Assembly (NCBI RefSeq): GCF_017447225.1
Contig: NZ_JAFSNZ010000082.1
Coordinates: forward strand, 1 to 34,395
DNA from: Methanobrevibacter sp.
GTDB lineage: Archaea > Methanobacteriota > Methanobacteria > Methanobacteriales > Methanobacteriaceae
DNA length: 34,395 nt
Direction: 5' to 3'
Shown piece after piece: positions 25,758-34,113 of the stretch (position 1 is the stretch's first letter; each line of letters starts with the position of its first letter). A program made the position numbers and the translations under genes. The notes beneath the pieces are model-generated. The model was not told the origin of the DNA and made no database searches. It saw only the letters and a list, made by a program, of their open reading frames with translations.

Positions 25758-26186
25758 TTACTCCTCCTCAACAATATCCAAGGTTGAAATTGTGAAACGA
25801 TCATCAGTTTTGAGCTTTTCGGAATCCTCATTTTCCAATTCCTGAACTTTAGATCTAGGTACGATAAACGGATTTGAATCGTCTACATCATCTTCTTCAA
25901 TTTCACCTAATTTAGCGTTATTCTCAACATCCTCACCTTTATAAAAGGCATTAGCTATTGCATGAGCTGTAAATGGTGCTATAATGAAGTATATTCCTGC
26001 AAGCAGATATTGGCCTAAACCAATCATTGCAATAATACAGGCGATATCGAATATACCTACAATATGGATTCTACCATAAACCGCATTTTTCATATCTTTA
26101 GAAAGACTTAAAAGACCGACAGCAGATACAATTACCAGAAATGCCGCAATTATCAGAAGGGCTGACTGTATATACTCAACAATCAT
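25758..26186 (-). CDS. ehbC: Energy-converting hydrogenase B subunit EhbC (MnhG-like, acidic tail)
   Basis: 142 residues. The first 85 form an MnhG-like membrane domain: [21 protein letters not shown], then [16 protein letters not shown], three helices. The last 55 or so residues are a very acidic cytoplasmic tail ([12 protein letters not shown] and so on), absent from simple MnhG. Its start codon shares a base with the ehbB stop codon. Confidence 0.9.
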   Translation of the reverse strand: MIVEYIQSALLIIAAFLVIVSAVGLLSLSKDMKNAVYGRIHIVGIFDIACIIAMIGLGQYLLAGIYFIIAPFTAHAIANAFYKGEDVENNAKLGEIEEDDVDDSNPFIVPRSKVQELENEDSEKLKTDDRFTISTLDIVEEE

Positions 26187-26449
26187 TACTTATCGCCCCC
26201 GGCAACAACAGCAAAAGCAACAGTACCTACAAATCCAAAGAATATTAAAGCTAATGATATATCCCTATAAAAAGTGAGATTATACATTTCTCCACAAACA
26301 AGTAAAGCCATAGCAAAAGCTACAACAACAACGGAACTTCCAAGCAATCCCATTGATGTGGTTTTGTATGCGCTTGCCCTTAGAGCTGCAATCATCATTA
26401 TCATGAATGCAATAATCAAAATATATTTTGAAATAATCAATATGTCCAT
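26186..26449 (-). CDS. ehbB: Energy-converting hydrogenase B subunit EhbB (MnhF-like)
   Basis: 87 residues and three membrane helices. It matches MnhF/MrpF proteins in size and in the ending YRDISLALIFFGFVGTVAFA, the MrpF-like D-(I/L)-x-L-x-(L/F)-x(3)-F/G pattern. It follows ehbA after 54 bases. Confidence 0.88.
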   Translation of the reverse strand: MDILIISKYILIIAFMIMMIAALRASAYKTTSMGLLGSSVVVVAFAMALLVCGEMYNLTFYRDISLALIFFGFVGTVAFAVVAGGDK

Positions 26450-26503
26450 TACTATCCCACTCGATTAATTTAAATAAAAAGAAAAGTTATTTAACAAATA
26501 AAT

Positions 26504-26818
26504 CTACTCTAACATTTTCTTAATATACTTTTCAAAAGGAATTATATCCTCTTTACTTCTTGGAGAAATAGCAGCTACTTTAATAATTTGATTTTCAGAA
26601 TCTAAATCTACAGATAAAGTTCCTGGAGTTAAAGAAATACTATTTGCTAAAATTGTCTGTGAAACAGGTCTTTTCAATACTGTTTCAACGTCTATAACTA
26701 CAGGATTAATATCTCTTCTCATAATCTTATTAAAAACAACGTCAACGGTTGATTTAATAATTTCGTAAATAAGGTCTAAGAAATAAATAATTCCATAACC
26801 AATTCTAGTCAAAAACAT
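26504..26818 (-). CDS. ehbA: Energy-converting hydrogenase B subunit EhbA (MnhE-like)
   Basis: First gene of the 17-gene operon, 104 residues. An N-terminal amphipathic/hydrophobic segment (YGIIYFLDLIYEIIKSTVDV) precedes a soluble domain with LANSISLTPGTLSVDLD, the diagnostic SITLTPGT-like block of MrpE/MnhE. It is shorter than bacterial MnhE (about 160) because membrane helices are missing at the N-terminus. The ATG lies about 40-50 bases after the promoter TATA box and has GGAGCTT before it. Confidence 0.92.
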   Translation of the reverse strand: MFLTRIGYGIIYFLDLIYEIIKSTVDVVFNKIMRRDINPVVIDVETVLKRPVSQTILANSISLTPGTLSVDLDSENQIIKVAAISPRSKEDIIPFEKYIKKMLE

Positions 26819-26862
26819 TAAACAAGCTCCATTTCAATTAAATTTTAAGTCAAAATCTTGAC

Positions 26863-26912
26863 TATATAAACATACATTATTATTTATCATGATTATTTAT
26901 TATAAATGTATG
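26863..26912 (-). promoter_or_regulatory. ehb operon promoter with upstream inverted repeat
   Basis: TTTATATA on the minus strand (26863-26870) is a strong TATA box, about 45-50 bases before ehbA. Directly upstream, CATACATT (26871-26878) and AATGTATG (26905-26912) form an 8-base inverted repeat around ATCATGAT. It overlaps the site where TFB would bind, so it is a plausible operator for the whole 10-kb operon. Confidence 0.5.
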
Positions 26913-27164
26913 CTTTTGATAAAAAAAATTTATAACATTGACAATGAAAAATTGAAAAAATTAATCTAATTAAATTAAATTTTGTAAAATCAAATTTAAG
27001 AAAGATAAATCACATAATATCTGATTTAAAAAGGTTTTGATTAAAATAATGAAAAAAATAAATGAAAAAGTTATCATGACAAATTAAAATATATGAAAAT
27101 TCCTTAAATTGTTTCAATAAAGACGAATAATAAATATGAACAATGTTAATGATTTTTACAAAAG

Positions 27165-27172
27165 TTTATAAA
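27165..27172 (+). promoter_or_regulatory. TATA box of the small membrane protein gene
   Basis: TTTATAAA, about 48-53 bases before the GTG at 27218, giving a predicted transcript start near 27195 and a leader of about 20-25 bases. Confidence 0.5.
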
Positions 27173-27217
27173 CAATTAAAGTTAAAAAAATACATAATTG
27201 AATAAATGAGGTGATTA

Positions 27218-27433
27218 GTGGTAAATGCTATACTTGCTGCAATTTTATCCTTCTTCATTCCAGGATTAGGACAGGCTATTGCTGGTGACATTAAAAAAGG
27301 TATTATCTTTTTTGTAATCGCAGTGATTATCGGAATTGTTGCAGGATTTATCTTCAATAATTGGATTGTATGGATAATAGGCCTGATATATGACTTATAT
27401 GTAGCATATGACGCATATCAAATGGCCCAATAA
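27218..27433 (+). CDS. Small TM2-like membrane protein
   Basis: 71 residues starting at GTG (GAGGTGATTA before it). The stretch ILSFFIPGLGQAIAGDIKKG is characteristic of TM2/DUF5683-type proteins, with PGLGQ and a following Gly-x(2)-Lys-Gly. Two or three hydrophobic segments follow, then a C-terminal YDLYVAYDAYQMAQ. No zinc ribbon is attached, unlike in some relatives. Monocistronic: its own promoter and terminator. Function unknown. Confidence 0.82.
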   Translation: MVNAILAAILSFFIPGLGQAIAGDIKKGIIFFVIAVIIGIVAGFIFNNWIVWIIGLIYDLYVAYDAYQMAQ

Positions 27434-27457
27434 GCCATTATTTTTTTTCTTTTTTTA
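27421..27457 (+). terminator. Hairpin terminator of the TM2-like gene
   Basis: AATGGC (27421-27426) pairs with GCCATT (27434-27439) across the stop codon, followed by a long T-rich run to 27457. Confidence 0.6.
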
Positions 27458-27746
27458 ATTACATCATGAAAGCAATATTCCAAAATAACGGGAATATTTA
27501 ATGAAATGAGACTGGCGAAAAATTCAAATTCTAAAAATTACAGTTTCATCACTAAAAATTCAAAATCGATTTAATATCCTATTTTTCAAAAAGAAATGAT
27601 TTTCATCCCCAAAATTATGAAATAAAAAACTTCCCATATGAGGTCAATATTGCTTTAAAGAGGTTAAAATCTATTGAAATAACCTATAACACTTATATAT
27701 GAGTAAAATAGATGAAAAAACACAACCCAATGAAAAGGTGAAAAAT

Positions 27747-28067
27747 ATGGAACCTCATGAAAAAATAATAAAATCATTGAAAAATAAGGTAGATGAAAAA
27801 GAGATTGTTGAAGCATTGCTCCCTGAAGAAAATGAAGGCACCGATTTGAGAAAGATTGGTGATTCAAAAGACCTTGATTGCGATGGAAAAAATGAGCTGT
27901 TTGACGGAATATATGAAGACAGTAAAGAGGAAGTGATTATTGATATAAGACTAACTGATCACATCCTTGATGAAAAGGAACTTGAAGAACTAGTACCTTT
28001 CTGGAGAGCATTGACTGAAACATACAACAAACCCGTTTCTCCAGTATTTATTGTGAGGCCAAAATAA
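27747..28067 (+). CDS. Hypothetical acidic protein
   Basis: A soluble, strongly acidic protein of 106 residues (MEPHEKIIKSLKNKVDEKEI). The open frame extends 16 codons upstream to an ATG at 27699, but that ATG lies on the TATA-like box (CTTATATATG, 27692-27700), and only the ATG at 27747 has an AAGGTG site, seven bases before it. The centre has a possible DLDCDGKNELFDG loop, calcium-loop-like but not a clear EF-hand. The C-terminus RALTETYNKPVSPVFIVRP may be a beta-rich end. I recognise no family. It is followed by the transporter gene with its own promoter. Confidence 0.7.
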   Translation: MEPHEKIIKSLKNKVDEKEIVEALLPEENEGTDLRKIGDSKDLDCDGKNELFDGIYEDSKEEVIIDIRLTDHILDEKELEELVPFWRALTETYNKPVSPVFIVRPK

Positions 28068-28071
28068 GTAA

Positions 28072-28110
28072 ATCTATATATCTGGAAAAACAAATTTAGT
28101 TATACCTAAA
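28072..28110 (+). promoter_or_regulatory. Promoter with palindromic operator of the BASS-like transporter
   Basis: TCTATATATC (28073-28082) is the TATA box. The palindrome TTTAGTTATACCTAAA (28095-28110) covers the expected transcription start and lies just before the GGTGA site. It differs by one base from TTTAGGTATACCTAAA at 32584-32599. It resembles DtxR-family metal-regulator operators (TTAGG-N4-CCTAA), which is inference. Confidence 0.5.
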
Positions 28111-28122
28111 AATGGTGATTGG

Positions 28123-29088
28123 ATGGATTTGATAGAAAAGATGGAACCGATAATTTTAATATTAGCCATATTCATAGGACTAATCTTAAGCAGAATAGAT
28201 TTGCTGGCCAGTAATACCGGAAATCTGATTAACTTATTCCTGTGCCTGATGCTATACGGATTATTTTTAGAGGTTCCTCTTAAAGACCTGAAAAAAAGCT
28301 TTAAAAATATCAAATTCACATCCACAAGCCTAATCATTAATTTTATATGGACACCGCTATTTGGTTATTTGTTAGGAGACATATTTTTAAATGGCAATAT
28401 CGATATATTCATCGGATTTTTCATGTTAATATTGACACCTTGCACTGACTGGTATTTGGTATTTACCAAAATGGCTAAAGGAGACCTGAACTTAAGCATA
28501 TCACTACTTCCTATAAACCTAATCTTGCAGATTATTTTACTTCCCATATATTTAATAATATTTTTCTCAAGCAACAATTCAATGAACTACATTGATCTTG
28601 GATATTCATTGCTGATAGTGATTGTGATACCGTTTGCATTAGCGCAGATAACTAAAATTATCTTAAAAAATAACTTGAAAGAAAAAGTAACCGGATTTTT
28701 TAGTGAATATCAGATCGTCTTTTTAGCATTAGCAGTTTTTGCAATATTTAACAGTAATGGAGAGCTATTGTTTGAAAATCTGGAATCAGTTTTAACAATA
28801 TTTCCTCCATTGCTTGCATTTTTTGCAGCGAACACTATTATAGACTTACTTTTATCTGAAAAAATCAACTTCACATACGAGGAATATGCAAGCCTTACCA
28901 TGACCACACTGGCTCGAAATTCACCATTGGCACTGGCCATTGCAATTAACTCATTTCCCGGACATGAACTGATAGCTATCGCGCTTGTTATCGGACCGCT
29001 GATAGAGCTGCCTGTCCTATATCTCGTTTCAAGATTTGCATTGATGATAAAAAATTCAGGACTCTTTTTTACATGCAGAATCAACTGA
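28123..29088 (+). CDS. ACR3/bile-acid:Na+ symporter-like membrane transporter
   Basis: A membrane protein of 321 residues with about ten helices. The block LTPCTDWYLVFTKMAKGDLNLSISLLPIN (key parts TPCTDWY and AKGDLNLS) matches the ACR3/BASS superfamily, where the Cys in the PCT motif is important in ACR3 arsenite efflux. PLALAIAINSFPG in the second half is the matching repeat segment. Export of an oxyanion or transport of an organic anion is possible; the substrate is not clear. The ATG has GGTGATTGG before it. Its end overlaps the convergent gene by eight bases. Confidence 0.85.
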   Translation: MDLIEKMEPIILILAIFIGLILSRIDLLASNTGNLINLFLCLMLYGLFLEVPLKDLKKSFKNIKFTSTSLIINFIWTPLFGYLLGDIFLNGNIDIFIGFFMLILTPCTDWYLVFTKMAKGDLNLSISLLPINLILQIILLPIYLIIFFSSNNSMNYIDLGYSLLIVIVIPFALAQITKIILKNNLKEKVTGFFSEYQIVFLALAVFAIFNSNGELLFENLESVLTIFPPLLAFFAANTIIDLLLSEKINFTYEEYASLTMTTLARNSPLALAIAINSFPGHELIAIALVIGPLIELPVLYLVSRFALMIKNSGLFFTCRIN

Positions 29089-29779
29089 TAAAGCTTTCAA
29101 AAAGTGTAAATAGCATTGGGATTCTGCAAATCAAAGCCAAAATTATTAAAATGAATATTGCTCCGATTGCAAAGTTTCTATAATATTTTTTTGAAGAGAC
29201 AGGAGCGAATAGTTTGACGCCTGCAGGAGTCGTTGCATCAAGAACAACATGAGAAAACAGTCCTAAAAACAAAGACAGGACTATCTGAATATAAGTTATT
29301 TCAAATGCCCGTAAAAACACTACAGAAATGAAAAATAATGGGATGAATATAGGAAGTAACCTTTTATTAAGGAATAGAAAGCTTAAAAGAGCTATCAGTA
29401 TTGCGATTAAGTAGTTATTCGGGAGGACTGTTACATTAATTATCAAATCCCACCCCCATATTAATATTAGAGAAACTGCAGAAGCCAATATTATAGTTCC
29501 AGGGATAGAATGTGTAAAACTTCTGTGTTCTGAGAAATAAAAGGTTACACCGAGAAATACTATTATCAGTCCTATAAAATAAGGCAATTTTAGGACATAT
29601 AATGATATGAATACCAATAAACCTAAAATAATCATCTTATAAACATTCTCTTTCCTGAATTTATGATCAAAGTCTGGAATGTTTGCACCAATGACGGCCA
29701 AAGCAATTATCAGAGGATTAAAAGAAAACATCAATGCCAATATTAATGCAAACAGAGAATGACCCTTATAAGAAGACAT
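29081..29779 (-). CDS. YdjM-type membrane-bound metal-dependent hydrolase
   Basis: A 232-residue protein with about six membrane helices. The metal-binding pattern of the YdjM family is complete: KGHSLFALILAL, GANIPDFDHKFR, EHRSFTHSIPG and FSHVVLDATTPAGVKLFAP, giving a His/Asp set at the membrane face. Biochemical function is unproven for most members; phospholipid or LexA-related roles have been proposed in bacteria. Start: AAGGTGATAAC before the ATG. An ATTTATATTTA box lies upstream near 29830. Confidence 0.88.
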   Translation of the reverse strand: MSSYKGHSLFALILALMFSFNPLIIALAVIGANIPDFDHKFRKENVYKMIILGLLVFISLYVLKLPYFIGLIIVFLGVTFYFSEHRSFTHSIPGTIILASAVSLILIWGWDLIINVTVLPNNYLIAILIALLSFLFLNKRLLPIFIPLFFISVVFLRAFEITYIQIVLSLFLGLFSHVVLDATTPAGVKLFAPVSSKKYYRNFAIGAIFILIILALICRIPMLFTLFESFIS

Positions 29780-29874
29780 GTTATCACCTTACTTACAAAA
29801 ATCCTAATGGATTTCATTAATATTTAAATAAATATAAATATATCTAGTTTATCCGAGAGCATTTGAACAGTAAT

Positions 29875-30615
29875 TCAAAATCCAAAATAAGCTAAAAAAC
29901 TTTTCATCTGCTCTAAAGACTTTTCAAAACTTCCTTTTCCGATTGAAGCAAATGGAGACAATACTTCACATGTAACCGCAGGAGTTCCTCTCAGATTGCA
30001 CACATCCTCAACGGCTCCTTTATACTGTGAGCCTGCAATATCATATGTGATTATTTCACTTCCGACATTTTGGGAAATGTAGCGTGCTATCAAAAAGCTT
30101 TCGGGAGACGGGTTTTTTGATGAAAACACCGATTCACAACCGGGATTGCTGTTATATGCTGTTGAGTGAAAATCACCGACAAAATCTATTTTCAGCTCTT
30201 CAATGGAGCGAACAATTTGGTTGCTTAATGAATTAGTGATATGTGCTGCCCTATTTAAATCTAGTGAATTGAATGTTCTTTCATTGTTCATTGTAGATTT
30301 TGGACTGGCAAAAGGGATAAAATAAATAGTGTTGTTTATTTTTTTGTCGATTAACTCATTCAATAATGTTAAATTAGCTAATTGTGGAGGTAATTCGTTT
30401 CCATGGATACCGGATAAAATAAGAATTTTTTTACCTTTATTTCCCATTTTAAAAATTGGGGTTCCGTAAACACAGGAATATAAAACGAATCTGGAAAAAT
30501 CAGTCAATCTGATTTCTTCAAAAATATTCTTGTTTCTGGAAATATAGCCCCTTGAGAGAAAAGAAACATATGTCATTTCCACATTTTCAAAATTATCCAC
30601 AGCATCGAAATCCAT
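29875..30615 (-). CDS. Succinylglutamate desuccinylase/aspartoacylase-family hydrolase (M14-like)
   Basis: A 246-residue zinc hydrolase. Zinc ligands are His71 and Glu74 (GIHGNE) and His150 (GDFHS); DLNR (119-122) is the conserved substrate-binding Asn-Arg, and Glu216 (TCEVLSP) the catalytic base. All key residues of the AstE/AspA family are in place. It should cleave an N-acyl amide bond of an amino acid or a related carboxypeptidase substrate; the exact one is not known. It is divergent from the helicase, with only 47 bases between. Confidence 0.9.
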   Translation of the reverse strand: MDFDAVDNFENVEMTYVSFLSRGYISRNKNIFEEIRLTDFSRFVLYSCVYGTPIFKMGNKGKKILILSGIHGNELPPQLANLTLLNELIDKKINNTIYFIPFASPKSTMNNERTFNSLDLNRAAHITNSLSNQIVRSIEELKIDFVGDFHSTAYNSNPGCESVFSSKNPSPESFLIARYISQNVGSEIITYDIAGSQYKGAVEDVCNLRGTPAVTCEVLSPFASIGKGSFEKSLEQMKSFLAYFGF

Positions 30616-30662
30616 ATTAATTTATTAAATCAAAGTCTTATTTAACATTTTTACTTGTTGGG

Positions 30663-32588
30663 ATGAAATTGAAAAAATATATTAAAAAATTAATTAAACT
30701 TGTCAATTATGAGCGCGAAGCTGAAATCGAACTGATGGTTTCTGAAATAGAAAAGATGTCAGGCCAAAAAAGGGAAGAACTTGGAAGAGCCATCAATAAG
30801 GTTAAAGGCAAATATATTGGAAAGGAACTGGGCTTAAACATTGTACAGTTCGGAAGACCTGAAATCATAGACACTGAAATCAGTGTTGGAGACATGATTC
30901 TTGTAAGTACAGGAAATCCACTGCGAAGCGACCTGACAGGTACCGTAACTGAAAAAGGAGCCAGATTTGTAAAAGTTGCCTTTGACGGAAGGGTTCCCAA
31001 ATGGGCACTGAAAAAAAAGGTGCGTCTAGACTTATATGCCAATGACATTACATTCAGACGAATGGAGGATAATCTGAAGCATTTAAGCTTAAGGGGTAAA
31101 AATGCATTGGAATATTCCCTGAACAAAAGAGACCCCCAGCCAAGCAGAGACAATGTTTATATCGACTATATTGACCAGCATTTAAACGAATCACAAAAAT
31201 TAGCGGTTAAAAACTGTTTAACTACACAAAATTTCTTTTTAGTTCACGGTCCTTTCGGAACAGGGAAGACAAGGACATTAGTCGAATTGATATCCCAGGA
31301 AGTAAGACAGCACAGGAAAGTTCTCACAACCGCTGAAAGCAATGCTGCAGTGGACAACATTGTTGAAAGGCTTGTTCTCAATAAGAAACCGAAGATAACC
31401 AGATTGGGCCATCCGCAAAGGGTATCCAAAGACAATATTACCTACACATTAGCCTATAAAGTTGAAAAACACTCCCTTAACGATAAGATAAAAAGAATCC
31501 ATAAAAAAATCGATAATTTAATTGAAAAAAGAAGCAGCTTTACAAAGCCAACTCCACAATACAGAAGAGGATTTAGCGACCATGACATATTATATCATGC
31601 CTCCAAGGGAAAGGGAGGGCGTGGAATAAGTGCCGAGAAAATGAAGTCCATGGCAAACTGGCTTGATTACAATTTAGAAATCGATGAACTTCATGATGAG
31701 ATTAAAAGAGTGGAAAACAAGATGATCAAGGATATTATTGAAACAAGCGATGTGATACTATCCACCAACTCATCAGCTGCACTTGACAGCATTAAAGACA
31801 CAAAATTCGATGTGGTGATAGTTGATGAGGCATCACAGGCAACAATTCCAAGTGTTCTGATTCCGATAGCCAAGGCCCGCAGATTCATTCTTGCAGGAGA
31901 CCACAAGCAACTTCCGCCAACCATAATCAGCGACAGGGCAGGTGATTTGCAGGATACGCTGTTTGAATCACTGATTGAGAAATATCCTCACAAGTCACAG
32001 CTTCTGAATGTTCAGTACCGTATGAACAAGACACTTATGGAGTTTCCGAACCATGAATTCTATAACAACAACCTGAAAAGTGATTCAAGCGTTAACGACA
32101 TTACCTTAAAGGATATTTCGGATGTTGAAGACGATGATGCATTATTGTTTATAGACACTTGTGACTTGGAAAAAAATCATGAAAAGCATCTCAAGGATTC
32201 AAAGTCTATTGTGAATCATATCGAGGCCAGAATTGCCCTGAAGGTAGCTAATGACTACATCAAATCCGGAATTTCACCAGAAGACATTGGAATAATTAGC
32301 CCATATGCTGATCAGGTAAAAATAATATCAGAAAAGACAGATATTGAAGTCAAGACTGTTGACGGTTTTCAGGGCCGTGAAAAAGAAATCATTATAATTT
32401 CAACAGTTAGAAGCAATGAATATGGACATATTGGATTTTTAAAGGATTTAAGAAGGCTTAATGTTGCAATAACCCGTGCTAAAAGAAAACTGATAATTAT
32501 AGGCAACAGTGAAACGTTGAAATCAAATGCAACATATGAACGCTTGATTGATTTTGTTGAAGACAAAAACTTGAGAGTTATAATTTAG
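30663..32588 (+). CDS. SF1 (UPF1/IGHMBP2-like) DNA/RNA helicase
   Basis: A 641-residue helicase of the IGHMBP2/SMUBP-2 group found widely in archaea. The N-terminal OB-like part (about 70-150) has VGDMILVSTGNPL and LDLYANDITFRRMEDNL. The helicase core follows: Walker A at about 195 (HGPFGTGKT), DEAD-like VDEASQ at about 386, QYRM at about 449, VDGFQGREKEIIIIS at about 565 and NVAITRAKRKL at about 598. No accessory zinc or R3H domain is present. It unwinds 5'-3' in studied relatives; the cellular role is unknown. The ATG has no strong ribosome-binding site. Confidence 0.93.
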   Translation: MKLKKYIKKLIKLVNYEREAEIELMVSEIEKMSGQKREELGRAINKVKGKYIGKELGLNIVQFGRPEIIDTEISVGDMILVSTGNPLRSDLTGTVTEKGARFVKVAFDGRVPKWALKKKVRLDLYANDITFRRMEDNLKHLSLRGKNALEYSLNKRDPQPSRDNVYIDYIDQHLNESQKLAVKNCLTTQNFFLVHGPFGTGKTRTLVELISQEVRQHRKVLTTAESNAAVDNIVERLVLNKKPKITRLGHPQRVSKDNITYTLAYKVEKHSLNDKIKRIHKKIDNLIEKRSSFTKPTPQYRRGFSDHDILYHASKGKGGRGISAEKMKSMANWLDYNLEIDELHDEIKRVENKMIKDIIETSDVILSTNSSAALDSIKDTKFDVVIVDEASQATIPSVLIPIAKARRFILAGDHKQLPPTIISDRAGDLQDTLFESLIEKYPHKSQLLNVQYRMNKTLMEFPNHEFYNNNLKSDSSVNDITLKDISDVEDDDALLFIDTCDLEKNHEKHLKDSKSIVNHIEARIALKVANDYIKSGISPEDIGIISPYADQVKIISEKTDIEVKTVDGFQGREKEIIIISTVRSNEYGHIGFLKDLRRLNVAITRAKRKLIIIGNSETLKSNATYERLIDFVEDKNLRVII

Positions 32589-32609
32589 GTATACCTAAAC
32601 TTTATATAT
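32584..32609 (+). promoter_or_regulatory. Palindromic operator and TATA box before a candidate small RNA
   Basis: TTTAGGTATACCTAAA (32584-32599) is a perfect 16-base palindrome that begins in the last codons of the helicase gene. TTTATATAT (32601-32609), a strong TATA box, follows after one base, so the palindrome covers the TFB site. A one-mismatch copy lies at 28095-28110. Confidence 0.5.
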
Positions 32610-32627
32610 TATGAAAATCTAAATATA

Positions 32628-32775
32628 AAGTAGAGAGCGAAATGTGCACTCACAATTAAAACACTTTCAAACTCTGCTCTTAATTGGGTGTTTAATTTTT
32701 CAAAAGCCCATATAACTTTTCAACCTCAATTATAACTCCCGATTAAGAGTACTCTTCTGTCAATTACTTTTTTTG
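32628..32775 (+). ncRNA. Candidate small RNA or long structured leader upstream of argG
   Basis: Starts about 25 bases after the TATA box at 32601-32609 and ends in a 7-base T-run at 32768-32774. Pairings: CTCTTAATTGGG (32677-32688) with CCCGATTAAGAG (32738-32749), 12 pairs with one G-T; CAATTAA (32653-32659) with TTAATTG (32680-32686), which would exclude the first; and the 12-base palindrome AAGAGTACTCTT near 32745. The region has no open frame. Since argG has its own TATA-like box near 32794, a separate RNA is favoured, but a regulatory leader with alternative folds cannot be ruled out. I recognise no family. Confidence 0.4.
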
Positions 32776-32793
32776 AAATAACCACATATAATA

Positions 32794-32802
32794 ATTATAT
32801 AC
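32794..32802 (+). promoter_or_regulatory. TATA-like box of argG
   Basis: TTATATACT, about 58-66 bases before the argG ATG, giving a start near 32825 and a leader of about 35 bases that ends in GGTGATTAA. Confidence 0.45.
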
Positions 32803-32859
32803 TATTAAAAACAAAATTAAATAATGAATTCATTTTTATAAAATTATTTTGGTGATTAA

Positions 32860-34035
32860 ATGGATAAAGTAGTTTTAGCATTTAGTGGAGGATTAGACAC
32901 CTCCGTATGTGTTAAATTATTAGAAGAAAAATATGATGTTGAAGTAATAACCGCTTGTGTAGATGTAGGACAAGGCGAAGAAGAAATGGCTAAAGCAGAA
33001 AGCATGGCTGCAAAAATTGGAACTGGAAAACACTACACAATTGACGCTAAAGAAGAATTTGCAAACGAATATATTGCAAGAGGAATAAAAGCAAACGCTG
33101 AATACGAAGGATATCCTTTAAGTACTGCACTTGCAAGACCATTAATAGCTCAAAAAATCATTGAAGTTGCTGAAAAAGAAGGAGCTACCGCAATTGCACA
33201 CGGATGTACCGGAAAAGGAAACGACCAATTCAGATTCGAAGCAGTAATTCTTGCAATGTCAGATTTAGATATAATCGCTCCAATCAGAGAATTAAACTTA
33301 ACCAGAACTGAAGAGCAAGCATACGCTGAAGAAAAAGGCATCAAATTAAATTACGATAAAATCTACAGTATTGATGAAAACATCTGGGGAAGATCCATTG
33401 AAGGAGGAAACCTTGAAGATCCTGCAAACGAACCTCCTGAAGACATTTACGAATGGACCAAATCCTGGAAAGACGCTAACGATGAACCTCAAAAAGTTAC
33501 AATCGAATTCGAAGAAGGTATTCCTGTAGCTATTGACGGTGAAATGATGCCGTTAATCGAATTAATCAGAAAAGCAAATCAAATTGCCGGTGACAACGGT
33601 ATTGGAAGAGTTGACACCATTGAAAATAGGATGATCGGACTCAAAAGTAGGGAAAACTACGAAGTTCCGGGAGCAAAACTCTTAATTGCAGCTCACCAGG
33701 CACTTGAAGAGCTCGTACTTACCACTGACGAGTTAAGATTTGCAGAATACATGTCCACATTATATGCTGACTTGGTATACAGAGCACTATGGCAAGAACC
33801 TTTAAGAGAAGACTTAGACCAGGCTATCGACAACATGCAGCAAAGAGTCAGCGGTGAAGTCACAATGAAACTCTTTAAAGGCTCAATTCAACCGTTAGTA
33901 AGAAAATCACCTTTCAGCTTACACAGCATCGAACAAATCACTTTCGAAGATAAGGAAACCGATCAAAGAGAAGTTGAAGGTATGATTAAATACCACGGTT
34001 TACAAGCTGCAAATTATCAGAAATTAAACAGATAG
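32860..34035 (+). CDS. argG: Argininosuccinate synthase
   Basis: Joins citrulline and aspartate with ATP in arginine synthesis. The 391-residue protein has the ATP pyrophosphatase loop [10 protein letters not shown], the citrulline/aspartate site residues in [13 protein letters not shown], and [14 protein letters not shown] and [17 protein letters not shown] further on. All are intact. The ATG has GGTGATTAA before it. It stands alone, without argH or argF nearby, and ends at a hairpin terminator. It is directly followed by the CRISPR array. Confidence 0.98.
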   Translation: MDKVVLAFSGGLDTSVCVKLLEEKYDVEVITACVDVGQGEEEMAKAESMAAKIGTGKHYTIDAKEEFANEYIARGIKANAEYEGYPLSTALARPLIAQKIIEVAEKEGATAIAHGCTGKGNDQFRFEAVILAMSDLDIIAPIRELNLTRTEEQAYAEEKGIKLNYDKIYSIDENIWGRSIEGGNLEDPANEPPEDIYEWTKSWKDANDEPQKVTIEFEEGIPVAIDGEMMPLIELIRKANQIAGDNGIGRVDTIENRMIGLKSRENYEVPGAKLLIAAHQALEELVLTTDELRFAEYMSTLYADLVYRALWQEPLREDLDQAIDNMQQRVSGEVTMKLFKGSIQPLVRKSPFSLHSIEQITFEDKETDQREVEGMIKYHGLQAANYQKLNR

Positions 34036-34062
34036 CTTCAAAGCTATCTTAAACTCTTTTTT
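34030..34062 (+). terminator. Hairpin terminator of argG
   Basis: AGATAGCTT (34030-34038) pairs with AAGCTATCT (34041-34049), across the stop codon, followed by CTTTTTT (34056-34062). Confidence 0.7.
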
Positions 34063-34113
34063 ATTATTCAGTAAATTTTAAAAAACATTAAAAGAGTATG
34101 ATTAATGATGAGA

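Larger units (their letters stand above)
26819..27217. other. Gene-free divergent promoter region of ehb
   Basis: About 400 AT-rich bases without a credible reading frame. It holds the ehb TATA box (26863-26870, minus), an inverted repeat CATACATT/AATGTATG at 26871-26912 just upstream of that box, and the TATA box TTTATAAA (27165-27172, plus) of the next gene. The middle part (about 26920-27150) shows nothing I can name. Confidence 0.6.

Noticed and set aside
27474-27498. Inverted repeat AATATTCC and GGAATATT as a possible NrpR nitrogen-regulator operator.
   Set aside because: The NrpR site is GGAA-N6-TTCC; here the half-sites face the other way (TTCC-N9-GGAA) and there is no promoter directly around it. 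It lies downstream of a terminator.
27501-27580. Short frame of about 22 codons on the plus strand (beginning MRLAKNSNS) in the gap before the acidic protein.
   Set aside because: No ribosome-binding site, Asn/Ser/Lys-rich composition typical of translated AT-rich non-coding DNA, and no promoter at the right distance.
27699-27746. Start of the acidic protein at the ATG at 27699.
   Set aside because: This ATG coincides with the TATA-like box, while the ATG at 27747 has a properly spaced AAGGTG site.
32628-32775. A tRNA or RNase P RNA in the helicase-argG gap.
   Set aside because: No T-loop GGTTC-A-A-TCC pattern, no seven-pair acceptor stem and no conserved RNase P core seen; only generic stems.
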